A stretch of DNA of 64,000 bases from Chloroflexota bacterium (GTDB lineage: Bacteria > Chloroflexota > Anaerolineae > Aggregatilineales > J027). Position numbers and translations under genes: made by a program. Below the pieces are notes generated by a model that had not been told where the DNA came from, did no database searches, and saw only the letters and a list, made by a program, of their open reading frames with translations. Shown here in pieces: positions 9,517 through 18,610 of the stretch. The stretch's first letter is position 1. Each line of letters starts with the position of its first letter. The stretch is from contig QMIT01000014.1 in assembly GCA_024434115.1 (NCBI GenBank), forward strand, positions 62,001 to 126,000, given 5' to 3'.

Positions 9517-11133
9517 ATGAACCATGCCGTCCGCATCAACAAAAACCAGAGATTTCAGTCTATCCTGCTGATTACTATCATTTTTTTGCTGGCATTGGCA
9601 GTACGCCTGCGTCTACGGGATGCCTTTACATTTGATGGCCTATACGGACAAGACGCCTTTGCTTATTTTGAATATGGGCAGGAAGTCCGGGAGGCAGTGC
9701 GAGAAATTCGTACCCCCGGCCCGATGTATTGGCCGCTCGGTTTCCCCATTTTGTTGGCGGCGGGGTTCGCTATCGGTGGCGAAAATGAACAGGTCGCCCA
9801 AAATCTGGTACTAGGATTAAGCGCGGTCATTCCCGTGTTGGTTTATTCGTTTACCATAGACGTGCTGCCGCTGATAGGCTGGTCGAAAAAAGACGGGCGG
9901 ATTACCGGATTCACCTCAGCATTGATCCTCATTTTTAGCGGCCAAGTGCTGCAAAGCAGTGTAGTCGTGATGGCGGATATACCCGCCTTATTTTGGGCGA
10001 CACTCAGCTTATGGGCATTGGGACGCTATTTTCAAAAATCAAACGATAAACAGCGACATGGGTGGATTGCGTTGGCGGCTTTCGCGCTGGCAATGGCAAC
10101 CATTACCCGCTGGCTGTATGGGGTACTGGCGATTCCCTATGCACTAAGTTGTATGGTGTGGTGGCGGCAAAGAAAAAGAGGGCAAATCTTAGCTTTGTCC
10201 CTACACAACCCAAATCCTTTCTGGTGGGATGGCATGATCGCGGTGGTGGTCGGAATACTGGTGATATTGCCCCAACTGCTGCATAGCCGATCCAATCCCG
10301 TCGCGGTGATTGACCATGCGTGGCTGCGGGATTGGAATATCGAAAACGCCCTCAAAAAAGAGTTTGAAACACCAGATGGTTCATTTTCATACGATGAGGT
10401 CGTGGCACGCTATTATGCAAAAGCTGCTTACGATGGTTGGTATGTGCATCCTATTTTTACAGCCGCAATGGGGGTCGGTTTTCTAATTCTCCTACGAAAA
10501 ACATGGCGTAATCGTCCATCGGCGGCCCTTTTTGTCCTATTGGTAGGGTGGGCAGTGGCGGTCTACGGTTTTTTGGCGGGCATCCCCTATCAAAACGTGC
10601 GGTTTTCACTGGCCTACATTCTGCCGCTGGTGATTTTGGCGGGAATCGGTGTAGCGTGGATATGTGAAAAAATTCAATCATTATCGTCTGTTTCGCTGCT
10701 GAGGCCGATTTCATTAGCCGCACAGGGGTTTATAGTCTTGGGAGTGTTGATTGCAGCGGAATCGCCCCGACCCAAAGCGCAAGATATGGTCGCGTGGTTG
10801 GTGGAACGCAAAGATGAAGATTATGGAGCGGTGGAGTGGACAGCGAGTACGATACCGGACGGCAGCACAGTCTATGTATTAGAGCTATGGCCGATGATGC
10901 GCCATTATGTGCCGCAAGTGCGAACAGTCCAAATTTATTACGAGACGCCGCAGAGCATGAAACAACGATTGTCAGAAGATCGCCCCGCCTATTTGTTGTT
11001 GGATATGTGGGCCATTAATCATCAGTGGACTGGCGAGAATCCTGCCGAAATTTATATGACACTGGCCGAAGAACCGGGATTGTTTCGTGTGGGGCATTAT
11101 GGTAACTATGCCCTCTATCAGGTGCTAGAATGA
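9517..11133 (+). CDS. GT-C family membrane glycosyltransferase (PMT/ArnT-like)
   Basis: A 538-residue polytopic membrane protein with about ten hydrophobic segments. The first outer loop has an acidic pair typical of GT39/GT83 enzymes (YGQDAFAYFEYGQE, Asp around residue 46), the expected metal or donor site. Such enzymes transfer a sugar from a polyprenyl-phosphate donor onto exported glycans or proteins. The C-terminal roughly 120 residues form a soluble outer domain. The polyprenol-phosphate mannose synthase at 60 kb may make the donor. Acceptor unknown. It is a single gene between the FAS1 gene and the transsulfuration operon. Confidence 0.85.
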   Translation: MNHAVRINKNQRFQSILLITIIFLLALAVRLRLRDAFTFDGLYGQDAFAYFEYGQEVREAVREIRTPGPMYWPLGFPILLAAGFAIGGENEQVAQNLVLGLSAVIPVLVYSFTIDVLPLIGWSKKDGRITGFTSALILIFSGQVLQSSVVVMADIPALFWATLSLWALGRYFQKSNDKQRHGWIALAAFALAMATITRWLYGVLAIPYALSCMVWWRQRKRGQILALSLHNPNPFWWDGMIAVVVGILVILPQLLHSRSNPVAVIDHAWLRDWNIENALKKEFETPDGSFSYDEVVARYYAKAAYDGWYVHPIFTAAMGVGFLILLRKTWRNRPSAALFVLLVGWAVAVYGFLAGIPYQNVRFSLAYILPLVILAGIGVAWICEKIQSLSSVSLLRPISLAAQGFIVLGVLIAAESPRPKAQDMVAWLVERKDEDYGAVEWTASTIPDGSTVYVLELWPMMRHYVPQVRTVQIYYETPQSMKQRLSEDRPAYLLLDMWAINHQWTGENPAEIYMTLAEEPGLFRVGHYGNYALYQVLE

Positions 11134-11214
11134 AGTATTTGTAAGTCTAGGTGGCTCATTGCTTGTAAATTGAAAATTTTGACCTGAAATATTGTGGTTT
11201 CTTTAAATCGGAAG

Positions 11215-11244
11215 TTGCCTTTTTGCAAGTACGTCGTTTACAAT
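11215..11244 (+). promoter_or_regulatory. promoter of the transsulfuration genes
   Basis: -35 TTGCCT (11215-11220), 18-bp spacer, -10 TACAAT (11239-11244). The ATG at 11279 has GGAG at a fitting distance. I looked for an S-box/SAM riboswitch in the short leader and saw none. Confidence 0.5.
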
Positions 11245-11278
11245 CGAATGACGAACCCTTGACTTTGGAGAACATCAC

Positions 11279-12736
11279 ATGAACGTAACGTCGCTGAACA
11301 CGACGCAGAAAAAAACAGGCCATCAGGGAATTTATGACAATATCCTTGGGGCGATGGGTCATACCCCCCTCATTCGGTTGAATAAAGTGAGTAAAGGTAT
11401 TCAGGCGCAATTATTGGCAAAGGTTGAATTTTTCAACCCCGGTGGTTCGGTCAAAGATCGCATCGGACTGGCGATTATTGAAGATGCCGAACGTTCTGGC
11501 AAATTGAAACCGGGCGGCACGATTGTCGAATCCACCTCCGGCAATACAGGAGTCGGTTTGGCGATTGTCGCGGCGATTAAAGGCTATAAAACCGTTTTTG
11601 TCATGCCGGATAAAATGTCGGACGAAAAAATCCGATTACTGCGGGCTTTTGGGGCGCGGGTGGTGATTACCCCAACCGCCGTCGAACCAGATGACCCCCG
11701 TAGTTATTACAGCGTGGCCCGCCGCATTGCCGAACAGACCCCCAATGCCATCCTCGCCAATCAATATCACAATCCGATTAATCCCCAAGTGCATTACGAA
11801 ACAACCGGCCCAGAAATTTGGGAACAGACCGAGGGCAAAGTGGATGTCTTTGTGGCGACAATGGGCACAGGCGGCACCATCAGCGGCACGGCCCGTTATT
11901 TGAAAGAGCAAAATCCTGATATTCAGATTGTCGGTGTTGACCCCATCGGTTCACTGCTTTACCACTATTTTTATACGGGTGAAATGACGCAAGCCTTCCC
12001 CTATCGTATTGAGGGTTTTGGCGAAGATTTCCTGCCCTCGACCCTTGATTTTGAAGTGATTGACGACGTGGTACAGGTCAATGACCGCGAATCCATGCTG
12101 ATGACACGCCGCTTGGTGCAAGAAGAAGGCATTTTCTCTGGCGGGTCATCGGGGTCGGCGATTGTTGGAGCACTGCGGTATATCCAGCAGAAAAATCTAG
12201 GGCCAGACAAAAATGTGGTGGTGCTGCTGCCCGATTCTGGTTCACGCTACCTGAGCAAGATTTTTAATGATGACTGGATGCGCGAGAACGGCTTTTTTGC
12301 CCGTAGTGGTTGCGAAGATGCGACAGCACTGGATGTACTGGGTGCGAAACATCGTGCTGAGGTCATTACCGTGACTGCCCGTGACAGCCTGATGAATGTG
12401 ATTGGCCTGATGAAAAGCAAGGGCATTTCCCAAGCACCCGTCGTCCATGATGGTAAACTGGTTGGGATTGTGCGCGAAGTGGATATTTTGAATCATATGC
12501 TGCTGGCGAGTCATACCCACAGTCCGGATGAGGCCATTGGCGATATTGTGCAATCTAAAGTGGCGACGGTTGGGCCAGACACCATGCTCGACAGCCTGAT
12601 GGGACTGCTGGTATCAGGGGAAGATGTGGTATTGGTGGTATCTACGACAGAGCATAATGGGCATGAGGGCGCTGAAATCTTAGGAATTCTAACCAAGATT
12701 GACGTGTTGGATTATGTAGCGAACCACTGCATGTAA
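11279..12736 (+). CDS. cystathionine beta-synthase
   Basis: A 485-residue fold-type II PLP enzyme that condenses serine (or O-acetylserine) and homocysteine to cystathionine. The PLP lysine is in GGSVKDRIG (K59), and the phosphate loop is STSGNTGVGL. Residues 1 to about 340 are the catalytic domain and about 355-485 a pair of CBS domains (Bateman module), as in regulatory full-length CBS. The length and CBS pair favour beta-synthase over plain cysteine synthase. It has its own promoter and is followed 77 bp later by cystathionine gamma-lyase/synthase, giving reverse transsulfuration from homocysteine to cysteine. Confidence 0.93.
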   Translation: MNVTSLNTTQKKTGHQGIYDNILGAMGHTPLIRLNKVSKGIQAQLLAKVEFFNPGGSVKDRIGLAIIEDAERSGKLKPGGTIVESTSGNTGVGLAIVAAIKGYKTVFVMPDKMSDEKIRLLRAFGARVVITPTAVEPDDPRSYYSVARRIAEQTPNAILANQYHNPINPQVHYETTGPEIWEQTEGKVDVFVATMGTGGTISGTARYLKEQNPDIQIVGVDPIGSLLYHYFYTGEMTQAFPYRIEGFGEDFLPSTLDFEVIDDVVQVNDRESMLMTRRLVQEEGIFSGGSSGSAIVGALRYIQQKNLGPDKNVVVLLPDSGSRYLSKIFNDDWMRENGFFARSGCEDATALDVLGAKHRAEVITVTARDSLMNVIGLMKSKGISQAPVVHDGKLVGIVREVDILNHMLLASHTHSPDEAIGDIVQSKVATVGPDTMLDSLMGLLVSGEDVVLVVSTTEHNGHEGAEILGILTKIDVLDYVANHCM

Positions 12737-12813
12737 TGGCATAGCTATTCACGAGTTTGTATATTTTTGCGTGGGGGCGGTCATCGCCCTCATTTCAACT
12801 TTAAGGGACACAC

Positions 12814-13968
12814 ATGGACAAAAAATATCACATCGAGACCGACGCGATTCATGCGGGGCAAGAACCCGACCCCAGCACTGGCGCGATTATGACGCCGATT
12901 TATCAGACCTCTACCTATGTGCAAAAAAGCCCCGGTGAACACAAAGGTTATGAATATTCGCGCACGGGCAACCCGACCCGTACCGCATTTGAATCGTTGA
13001 TAGCGGCGCTTGAAGGTGGCAAACACGGCTTGGCCTTTTCATCGGGCATGGCGGCGACAGATACGATCATGCGCTTGTTCAAACCCGGCGACCACACGAT
13101 TGTCGGTAATGATGTGTATGGCGGGACGTATCGGCTGTTTGATAAGGTCTTGAAACAGTATGGCCTAGAATTCAGTTTTGTGGATGTCACCGATCCAGAA
13201 GCGATTGAAGCAGCGATTCAGCCCAATACACGCCTGATCTGGCTAGAGACCCCCACCAATCCCATGCTGCGCCTAGCCGATATTCGCACCATTTCAGCCA
13301 TAGCCGCCTCAACATCGCCTAAAATCTGGGTGGCAGTAGACAATACTTTCGCCTCCCCCTATTTGCAGCAACCGCTCTCTTTGGGCGCGGATATGGTCGT
13401 CCACAGCACCACCAAATACCTCGGTGGTCATTCTGATGTGGTTGGCGGGGCAGTAGTGGTGAATAATGAAGATGTTTACCTCAAACTGAAATTCCTCCAA
13501 AATGCGGTGGGGGCGGTGCCGGGGCCGCAGGATGCGTGGCTGACGATGCGTGGCATCAAAACCCTGCATTTACGCATGGAACGGCATTGTGAGAATGCGA
13601 TGAAAGTGGCCCAATTTTTGAGTGACCATTCGGCGATTGCGGAGGTCTATTATCCCGGCCTTGAATCGCACCCACAGCATGATTTGGCTAAACGACAGAT
13701 GCCCAAAGGTTATGGCGGCATGATTTCGGTCATTATGGTGGGTGGCAAGGATGCGGGCTATCAATTTGTCAGCCGAACGAAACTGTTTGCGCTGGCGGAA
13801 TCATTGGGTGGCGTCGAATCGCTGATTGAACACCCCGGCGTGATGACCCACGCTTCAACATCAGACAGCACTTTCCCTGTACCTGCCTCATTGGTGCGGC
13901 TCTCGGTAGGAGTCGAACACATTGATGATTTGCTAGAGGATTTGCAGTCGGCTTTGGTGGGATTGTAA
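12814..13968 (+). CDS. cystathionine gamma-lyase/gamma-synthase
   Basis: A 384-residue fold-type I PLP enzyme of the Cys/Met metabolism family. It shows YEYSRTGNPTR, AFSSGMAA, the substrate-loop ETPTNP, and the PLP lysine in STTKYLGGHSD (K201). Next to a cystathionine beta-synthase it most likely cleaves cystathionine to cysteine, 2-oxobutyrate and ammonia; gamma-synthase activity cannot be excluded from sequence. The start is ATG with AAGGGA nearby. A short GC hairpin (12775-12789) lies in the gap after the upstream gene. It ends before a strong terminator at 13978. Confidence 0.93.
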   Translation: MDKKYHIETDAIHAGQEPDPSTGAIMTPIYQTSTYVQKSPGEHKGYEYSRTGNPTRTAFESLIAALEGGKHGLAFSSGMAATDTIMRLFKPGDHTIVGNDVYGGTYRLFDKVLKQYGLEFSFVDVTDPEAIEAAIQPNTRLIWLETPTNPMLRLADIRTISAIAASTSPKIWVAVDNTFASPYLQQPLSLGADMVVHSTTKYLGGHSDVVGGAVVVNNEDVYLKLKFLQNAVGAVPGPQDAWLTMRGIKTLHLRMERHCENAMKVAQFLSDHSAIAEVYYPGLESHPQHDLAKRQMPKGYGGMISVIMVGGKDAGYQFVSRTKLFALAESLGGVESLIEHPGVMTHASTSDSTFPVPASLVRLSVGVEHIDDLLEDLQSALVGL

Positions 13969-13977
13969 CTCTCAAAA

Positions 13978-14002
13978 GGGCAGGCATCACAAGAACCTGC
14001 CC
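13978..14002. terminator. terminator between convergent genes
   Basis: GGGCAGG and CCTGCCC form a 7-bp perfect stem with an 11-base loop. On the minus strand it is followed by TTTTGAG, serving the DUF4139 gene; on the plus strand it probably also stops the transsulfuration transcript. Confidence 0.75.
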
Positions 14003-14015
14003 AAACAAATCTACT

Positions 14016-16040
14016 CTATTTACCCAGATTTTCGATGATGGTATTGACTTTGGCTTCCGTTTCGGTGATTTGGTGTTCTAATTCTTCAATACGCCGATCC
14101 ATTTCTTCCAAGCGATTTTCCGAAGCCTCTAATTGAGTTAACATGCGATTGCGAAGGGCTGCTTCTTGCCCACTGGGTTGAAGCGCTTGCAGATTGGCCC
14201 GCAACTGCTGTTGCCGTTCGTAAATAGTCTTGCGCTCCTCGCCCAACTTGACAATTTCGGCTTGGGCTTTTTGCACCTTGCTGACGTTATCAAGCATCTC
14301 TGAGAGTCGGTCAAAAAGGTTTTGATCCAGCCAGCGATTTTGCATAAACCGCTGTAGACGTTTGTAATCCAATTGGCGGACTTCCTCACGCCGATGGTTT
14401 AGCCAGCGTTCCTTGCGGACAAATTTGACCGTTTCGCCTGCACCAATCTGCACGCGCCAACGCCGCTCGTTGAGTGTTTCAGCATCTGGCTTAGGGGTGT
14501 CAAACAATTCGTAGCTCATAAACATGGCGGCTTCAAGGGTGACGGTAATCGGCTTTTGGGTGGTGTTTTCGATGGTAGTGGTCGTAATACGTAGCTGATA
14601 TTCGTCAAAAATGAAGTAGGCATCTTTGATTTTTAAGCCTGCCACTTCCACCTGTGAGGTCATTTCGTCTTTGATATGGACACCCAGTTCGACGGCATAG
14701 GGCAGATACACATTATTGCCATCTTTGGTAAAGGCGACCACTGCCTCACCCTTGTAATCCCCATCTTCGACCAGTGTGACCGGGCCACGTTCAAGGGTTA
14801 GCCCTGTCGAATTTTTGAAACGCAGGGCCGCGACGGGGTGCTTGGCAAATTTGGCGGGGTTATAGAGTAGTTCGCGTTGATAGCTGACTTCGGCACTGAT
14901 AATCGGGACGAGGGCGGATTCACCCCGTTTGACGGATACCGGGGCGGTGACGATATATTGGAAGAATTCGCCTTTTTCACTTCCTTCGGCGGCGGGCTGC
15001 ATCGCTCCCCCGGCTGCTGCCATGCCCGTAGGAGGGGCTGCTCCTTTGCGAAAGAAACGGGGTGCTTCATCGGCTTCGGCCATCAGGAAATCGGCGGGGG
15101 CAGAGGCGGCAAAAATACCCTCAGCCATCCCTGCTGACTTCGCGGCGGCATATTCAATCGGGCCGGGGGCAATACGCGATTCATCTTGCACAATCGGGCG
15201 TTCGGGGATGCGCGAGGCGTAGAGGTCATAAATAAACGAAATCGGCTGACCTGCCACCAATGTGACCTGCACATCCTCCAAATCTTCCTCAAGGCGGTTG
15301 TCAAACAAACCCCAGCCTTGCAGGAGGGCCTTGCCTGTTTCTTGCGTTTTATCATTGGGGTCGGTTTCTGCCACTATGCGATAGCTCACGCGCCATGTGG
15401 GGCTGGGGGCGACATAATTCACCACCAATTGATGCTCCCCTTCGCTCAATCGCAGAGCCACCGAACGGCGGGAGTCTTCGCTCATGGCGGTGTCGAGAAA
15501 ATAGGCTAGGTCGTGGGTCGCCAAATCATCTTGAATTTGTACGGCCCGCAAATCGGATAGCTTAAAAAAGCGCGCCTGTCCATCATCGGTCAGCAGGGAG
15601 ACCACAGGGCGGGTAGTCCCATCGGGGTCGCTTATCGGGCCGAAATTTCGCACCTGTTGAGCCATTGTTTGACCCATATCATCCAAGCCGATGATACGTC
15701 CGGTATAGGTTTCGTGGCTGCCGGGGGTAATTTCGATAGTGAAAGTCGCCTGCCGTCCGCGCAAATCTCGCAAGAGGTCACGCAGACTGCCCATATCCGA
15801 CAAATTAATCGAGCTATTGGCAAGGCGGTCTTCCCGATCCATCGGGGTTTGATAATGGATGCCGAGGATTTGCCCCCCCGCCCGATCAAACACTGCGAGG
15901 CTTTTCAAAACATCGTTAATTTCATCGTGACGGAAGGTGAGGATAACATCTTGTCCGCTGATGTGACCCTCACGCATAAAAAAGCCGACGCCGTGTTTGT
16001 ATAACACCATCTGGCGAACGGGTATGGGTAAATGGCTCAT
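14016..16040 (-). CDS. DUF4139 domain protein with C-terminal coiled coil
   Basis: A 674-residue cytoplasmic protein (no signal or membrane segment). The N-terminal 200 residues begin VRQMVLYKHGVGFF, characteristic of the DUF4139 / mucoidy-inhibitor-A-like group. The middle (about 200-520) is beta-rich with QPISFIYDLYASR, and residues about 580-674 are a strong coiled coil rich in Glu/Arg/Gln. A low-complexity Ala/Gly/Met loop lies around 340-365. It starts inside the stop of the upstream M42 peptidase (4-bp ATGA overlap), so the two are translationally coupled. Molecular role unknown. Confidence 0.85.
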   Translation of the reverse strand: MSHLPIPVRQMVLYKHGVGFFMREGHISGQDVILTFRHDEINDVLKSLAVFDRAGGQILGIHYQTPMDREDRLANSSINLSDMGSLRDLLRDLRGRQATFTIEITPGSHETYTGRIIGLDDMGQTMAQQVRNFGPISDPDGTTRPVVSLLTDDGQARFFKLSDLRAVQIQDDLATHDLAYFLDTAMSEDSRRSVALRLSEGEHQLVVNYVAPSPTWRVSYRIVAETDPNDKTQETGKALLQGWGLFDNRLEEDLEDVQVTLVAGQPISFIYDLYASRIPERPIVQDESRIAPGPIEYAAAKSAGMAEGIFAASAPADFLMAEADEAPRFFRKGAAPPTGMAAAGGAMQPAAEGSEKGEFFQYIVTAPVSVKRGESALVPIISAEVSYQRELLYNPAKFAKHPVAALRFKNSTGLTLERGPVTLVEDGDYKGEAVVAFTKDGNNVYLPYAVELGVHIKDEMTSQVEVAGLKIKDAYFIFDEYQLRITTTTIENTTQKPITVTLEAAMFMSYELFDTPKPDAETLNERRWRVQIGAGETVKFVRKERWLNHRREEVRQLDYKRLQRFMQNRWLDQNLFDRLSEMLDNVSKVQKAQAEIVKLGEERKTIYERQQQLRANLQALQPSGQEAALRNRMLTQLEASENRLEEMDRRIEELEHQITETEAKVNTIIENLGK

Positions 16041-17101
16041 TCGGCGGCCTCATCCAATAAATAACGGGAAATGAGATGGGCGGTGTGGTTCAGGCTATCC
16101 TGATGGGTGCGTTCATAGGCATGAGAGGCGTCCACCCCCGGCCCAATCAAACCGACCCGCGCCGGGCCACCCGCGTGCCAATAGGCTGTACCATCCGAGC
16201 CATAATAGGGGTAAATATCCACTTTATGCGGGATTTCAAAGGTCTGAGCCAAACGACGCAGCTTATTGTTCATCAAGAAATGATAGGGGCCGCCGCTATC
16301 CTTCACACAGATGCTGCATGAGTATTCATCGCCATTTTGCCCATCGCCCAACGCACCCATATCAATCGCTAGAAGTTCGGTTAAATTATCTGGCAGACCT
16401 GCTGAACCACCATGCCCGACTTCTTCGTAATTGGCAATCAAAATGGCGGTGTCTTGGGCGGGGCGTAATCCGGCATCCCGCAGGGCCATCATCGCGCCGT
16501 AAATAGTGGCGACACTGGCCTTGTCATCCAGATGGCGAGAACGCACAAAGCCAGTATCGGTCACTTCCACACGGGGGTCAAGGAAAACAAAATCACCTAC
16601 GTCTATCCCCAATTCACGAGTATCGGCGGCAGTTTTGACTTTGGCGTCTATACGGACTTCCATTAAATCATCGCTGCGTTCGGCGGTGCGGATATTTTTG
16701 TTGACATGTACACTGGGGTTGGAGGGGAGGATTGTGCCCCGATAACGCCGATCATCATGGGTGCGGATGGTGCAGCCCTCAAATTCAACCGCCTGCCACA
16801 TAAAGCCGCCTAACTGCGTCGTTTTGAGCCGACCACTGCCTTTAATTTCCTTGACCATCAGGCCAAGTGTATCGGTATGGGCAGTCAGGCCGCGTGGGGC
16901 GTCGCTGGACGTGCCCTGCCAATAAGCGATTAATGCGCCTTTGGTGGTCGTAGAGACGGTCAGGCCGGGCAGTTGTAAATCTTCAAAAGCGTTGTGGACG
17001 TAATTGATGGCCTCGACATAATACCCGGTGGGGCTGGGGGTGTTGAGCAGACCGACCAAAAATTCGGTCATGGCCTCGACGTTGATATTTAGATCGCTCA
17101 A
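16037..17101 (-). CDS. M42 family metallo-aminopeptidase
   Basis: A dinuclear-zinc aminopeptidase of the M42 (FrvX/DAP) family, about 354 residues. Catalytic landmarks are HTDTLG (zinc His/Asp), HLDDK (bridging Asp), NYEEVGHGG (catalytic and zinc Glu), AIDMG (zinc Asp) and the C-terminal RTHQDS (zinc His). I chose the TTG at 17101 because AAGGAG lies eight bases upstream and a TATAAT -10 (17147-17142) lies just beyond. An in-frame TTG at 17194 would sit upstream of that promoter and has no ribosome site. First gene of a coupled pair with the DUF4139 protein. Confidence 0.93.
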   Translation of the reverse strand: MSDLNINVEAMTEFLVGLLNTPSPTGYYVEAINYVHNAFEDLQLPGLTVSTTTKGALIAYWQGTSSDAPRGLTAHTDTLGLMVKEIKGSGRLKTTQLGGFMWQAVEFEGCTIRTHDDRRYRGTILPSNPSVHVNKNIRTAERSDDLMEVRIDAKVKTAADTRELGIDVGDFVFLDPRVEVTDTGFVRSRHLDDKASVATIYGAMMALRDAGLRPAQDTAILIANYEEVGHGGSAGLPDNLTELLAIDMGALGDGQNGDEYSCSICVKDSGGPYHFLMNNKLRRLAQTFEIPHKVDIYPYYGSDGTAYWHAGGPARVGLIGPGVDASHAYERTHQDSLNHTAHLISRYLLDEAAE

Positions 17102-17141
17102 GATGGTGGCTCCTTCAAAAGTGACGGGATATTTTGAGCGT

Positions 17142-17147
17142 ATTATA
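17142..17147 (-). promoter_or_regulatory. -10 element of the M42-DUF4139 operon
   Basis: Minus-strand TATAAT about 40 bases upstream of the TTG start at 17101. The -35 is poor, so activation by a regulator is possible. The CACTTG repeat cluster at 17236-17258 lies about 90 bp further upstream. Confidence 0.45.
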
Positions 17148-17235
17148 TGCCCGTGTGGGGGTTTACGAAAATTATGTATCACAGAAGATAGCAAAAGTAC
17201 AACAACAGCATTAGTTCATGCAGTAAAACGGTATG

Positions 17236-17258
17236 CACTTGTCAAGTGATGTCACTTG
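17236..17258. promoter_or_regulatory. triple alternating CACTTG/CAAGTG operator-like cluster
   Basis: Three hexamers, CACTTG (17236-17241), CAAGTG (17243-17248) and CACTTG (17253-17258), alternate in orientation. The last two form CAAGTGA-TG-TCACTTG, a 7-bp inverted repeat. It sits in the otherwise empty 275-bp region upstream of the M42 promoter, as expected for a dimeric regulator site. No regulator can be named. Confidence 0.45.
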
Positions 17259-17337
17259 TTATGGATAAGAGCCATAATTGACCGTTAGAAGAATGGATTA
17301 TGGTAGGGGGTAAATGGGGTGTTCGCAAATTTAGATT

Positions 17338-17358
17338 GGAGGGGTCACAGACCCCTCC
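17338..17358 (-). terminator. perfect 9-bp inverted repeat behind the nucleotidyltransferase gene
   Basis: GGAGGGGTC-ACA-GACCCCTCC is a perfect 9-bp stem with a 3-base loop, 18 bases after the minus-strand stop at 17377. No U-run follows. It may be a terminator or a dispersed palindromic element. Confidence 0.5.
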
Positions 17359-17376
17359 CTACGATAATAGAATGTG

Positions 17377-18279
17377 TCAGATTGTTTTAATGGGTGGCTC
17401 GTCGAAGGGTTGGCGGCGCGATGAAAATTTGGCATGGGCGGCGGTTAAATCCAGATGAGGCAGGTGCTGTTCGACAAGGGTAAAAACTTCGTCGGCAAGC
17501 TGGTAAAAATCCTGCATGGCTTGGGTGGGGTCGTCACGCATCAGGGCATAAATACGCGGTGCAAGATTTGGTGGCTTAATCGCCATTTCATTGGCGAGGC
17601 TGGCAAGGCGTTTGAGATCGGGGCGATAGATGTGATTGAGGGCCAACAGTGCCGCAACCAGATGAAAGGTGGCCTCAGTTAGCATTCGATAAAACTCCAA
17701 TAACTCCCCACGAAACAAGTGCATATCCAAATTTGTTCCCATTGCAGGCAGGTGCATGAGGAGCAATTTTTCGGCAAGGGCGTCGGGATAAATGGCGGCT
17801 TGGGTTTGCCATTGTTCAATCAGGGGCGCACCGTGCAGAACCATCACACGCCGAATGGAATAGAGAGTTTCCAATTTATGCCCGTCGGTGTCGAGACCAA
17901 CTGTCACATCCTCCAAAATACGCTGCATGGCGGCGACGGTACGGTGATTGACATCAATTTTGAAGCCTGTCGTGTTGTCCCCACCAATATAGGCCGCTTC
18001 TTCCCAAAATAGACCGTGTTCGGGGTCGGGAAAGGCCATGTGGGTCTCGAAGCCTCGTATAAACACAGGGGTTTTTAGAAGGGGTTCAAACTGCTGCATA
18101 GCGACGCGGCGTTCGTCTTCAGTAGGTGTGCGATTCCAGAAACAAGCGATGTCGAGATCAGAATATTTATCACCTAGACCACGTGCTACCCCACCCAACA
18201 AGGCAACAGCGGCAACATCCGGGATGCTGGCATAAATTGGGGCGATTTTTTGAGCGAGGGCTATACGCCAGTTGTGCAT
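17377..18279 (-). CDS. nucleotidyltransferase-fold protein (DUF4037-like)
   Basis: About 300 residues. The N-terminal part carries a polymerase-beta-type nucleotidyltransferase motif, GGVARGLGDKYSDLD, where the usual Gly-Ser is Gly-Gly and the metal-binding Asp-x-Asp is intact. The remainder is helical. The family includes aminoglycoside adenylyltransferase-like proteins and many without known substrate. Of two possible starts I prefer the ATG at 18279 (MHNWRIAL); a GTG at 18321 would add 14 residues. It is a single gene, diverging from the small membrane-protein pair at 18.4 kb. Confidence 0.8.
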   Translation of the reverse strand: MHNWRIALAQKIAPIYASIPDVAAVALLGGVARGLGDKYSDLDIACFWNRTPTEDERRVAMQQFEPLLKTPVFIRGFETHMAFPDPEHGLFWEEAAYIGGDNTTGFKIDVNHRTVAAMQRILEDVTVGLDTDGHKLETLYSIRRVMVLHGAPLIEQWQTQAAIYPDALAEKLLLMHLPAMGTNLDMHLFRGELLEFYRMLTEATFHLVAALLALNHIYRPDLKRLASLANEMAIKPPNLAPRIYALMRDDPTQAMQDFYQLADEVFTLVEQHLPHLDLTAAHAKFSSRRQPFDEPPIKTI

Positions 18280-18409
18280 TTCTATCGTCCGCTTGTCCTT
18301 TGAAGAATTCGGCCATGTCACCTATAGCCTATTATGTCATGTTTCCCATGAAACCGGGGCGGGATTGGGATAGATTGGTGGTAGAGCCGGAATTTGGGGA
18401 GGTGTTCAA

Positions 18410-18589
18410 ATGCTACAAACGATGCAGCGACCCAACATGGTGCTTTTAACGGCATTGGCTTTTGCTTTCATTGCGCTGGTGGCATTACTCATTGGGGTTG
18501 TGCTGCTGGCGAATATCGCGGGAGGCTTGGCGCAATTGCTGCTGGTGATTCTCCCGTTGGCCCTATTTTCTCAAGCCCTTATTAAGTGA
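18410..18589 (+). CDS. small two-helix membrane protein
   Basis: A 59-codon gene with a strong ribosome site (GGGGAGG seven bases before ATG). The product begins MLQTMQRPNMVLL and consists almost wholly of two hydrophobic segments (about residues 10-32 and 36-55) ending in Leu-Ile-Lys. It is 21 bp upstream of the YggT-like gene and likely co-transcribed. No family recognised. The ribosome site, hydrophobic pattern and operon position make it a real gene. Confidence 0.75.
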   Translation: MLQTMQRPNMVLLTALAFAFIALVALLIGVVLLANIAGGLAQLLLVILPLALFSQALIK

Positions 18590-18610
18590 ATAAATTCAGC
18601 GAGGTGCATT

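Noticed and set aside
11134-11278. SAM or other riboswitch before cystathionine beta-synthase
   Set aside because: The leader after the predicted start is only about 30 bases and no S-box-like stems are visible.
12775-12789. Small GC hairpin between the two transsulfuration genes as a terminator
   Set aside because: Only a 5-bp stem and no T-run; the genes belong to one pathway and read-through is more likely.
17102-17194. Longer M42 peptidase starting at TTG 17194
   Set aside because: The extra 31 residues match nothing in the family, have no ribosome site, and the -10 at 17142-17147 would lie inside the gene.
18394-18585. 63-codon frame overlapping the small membrane protein gene
   Set aside because: Different frame from the ribosome-site-led ATG at 18410, with Cys/Gly/His-rich content typical of a shadow frame.
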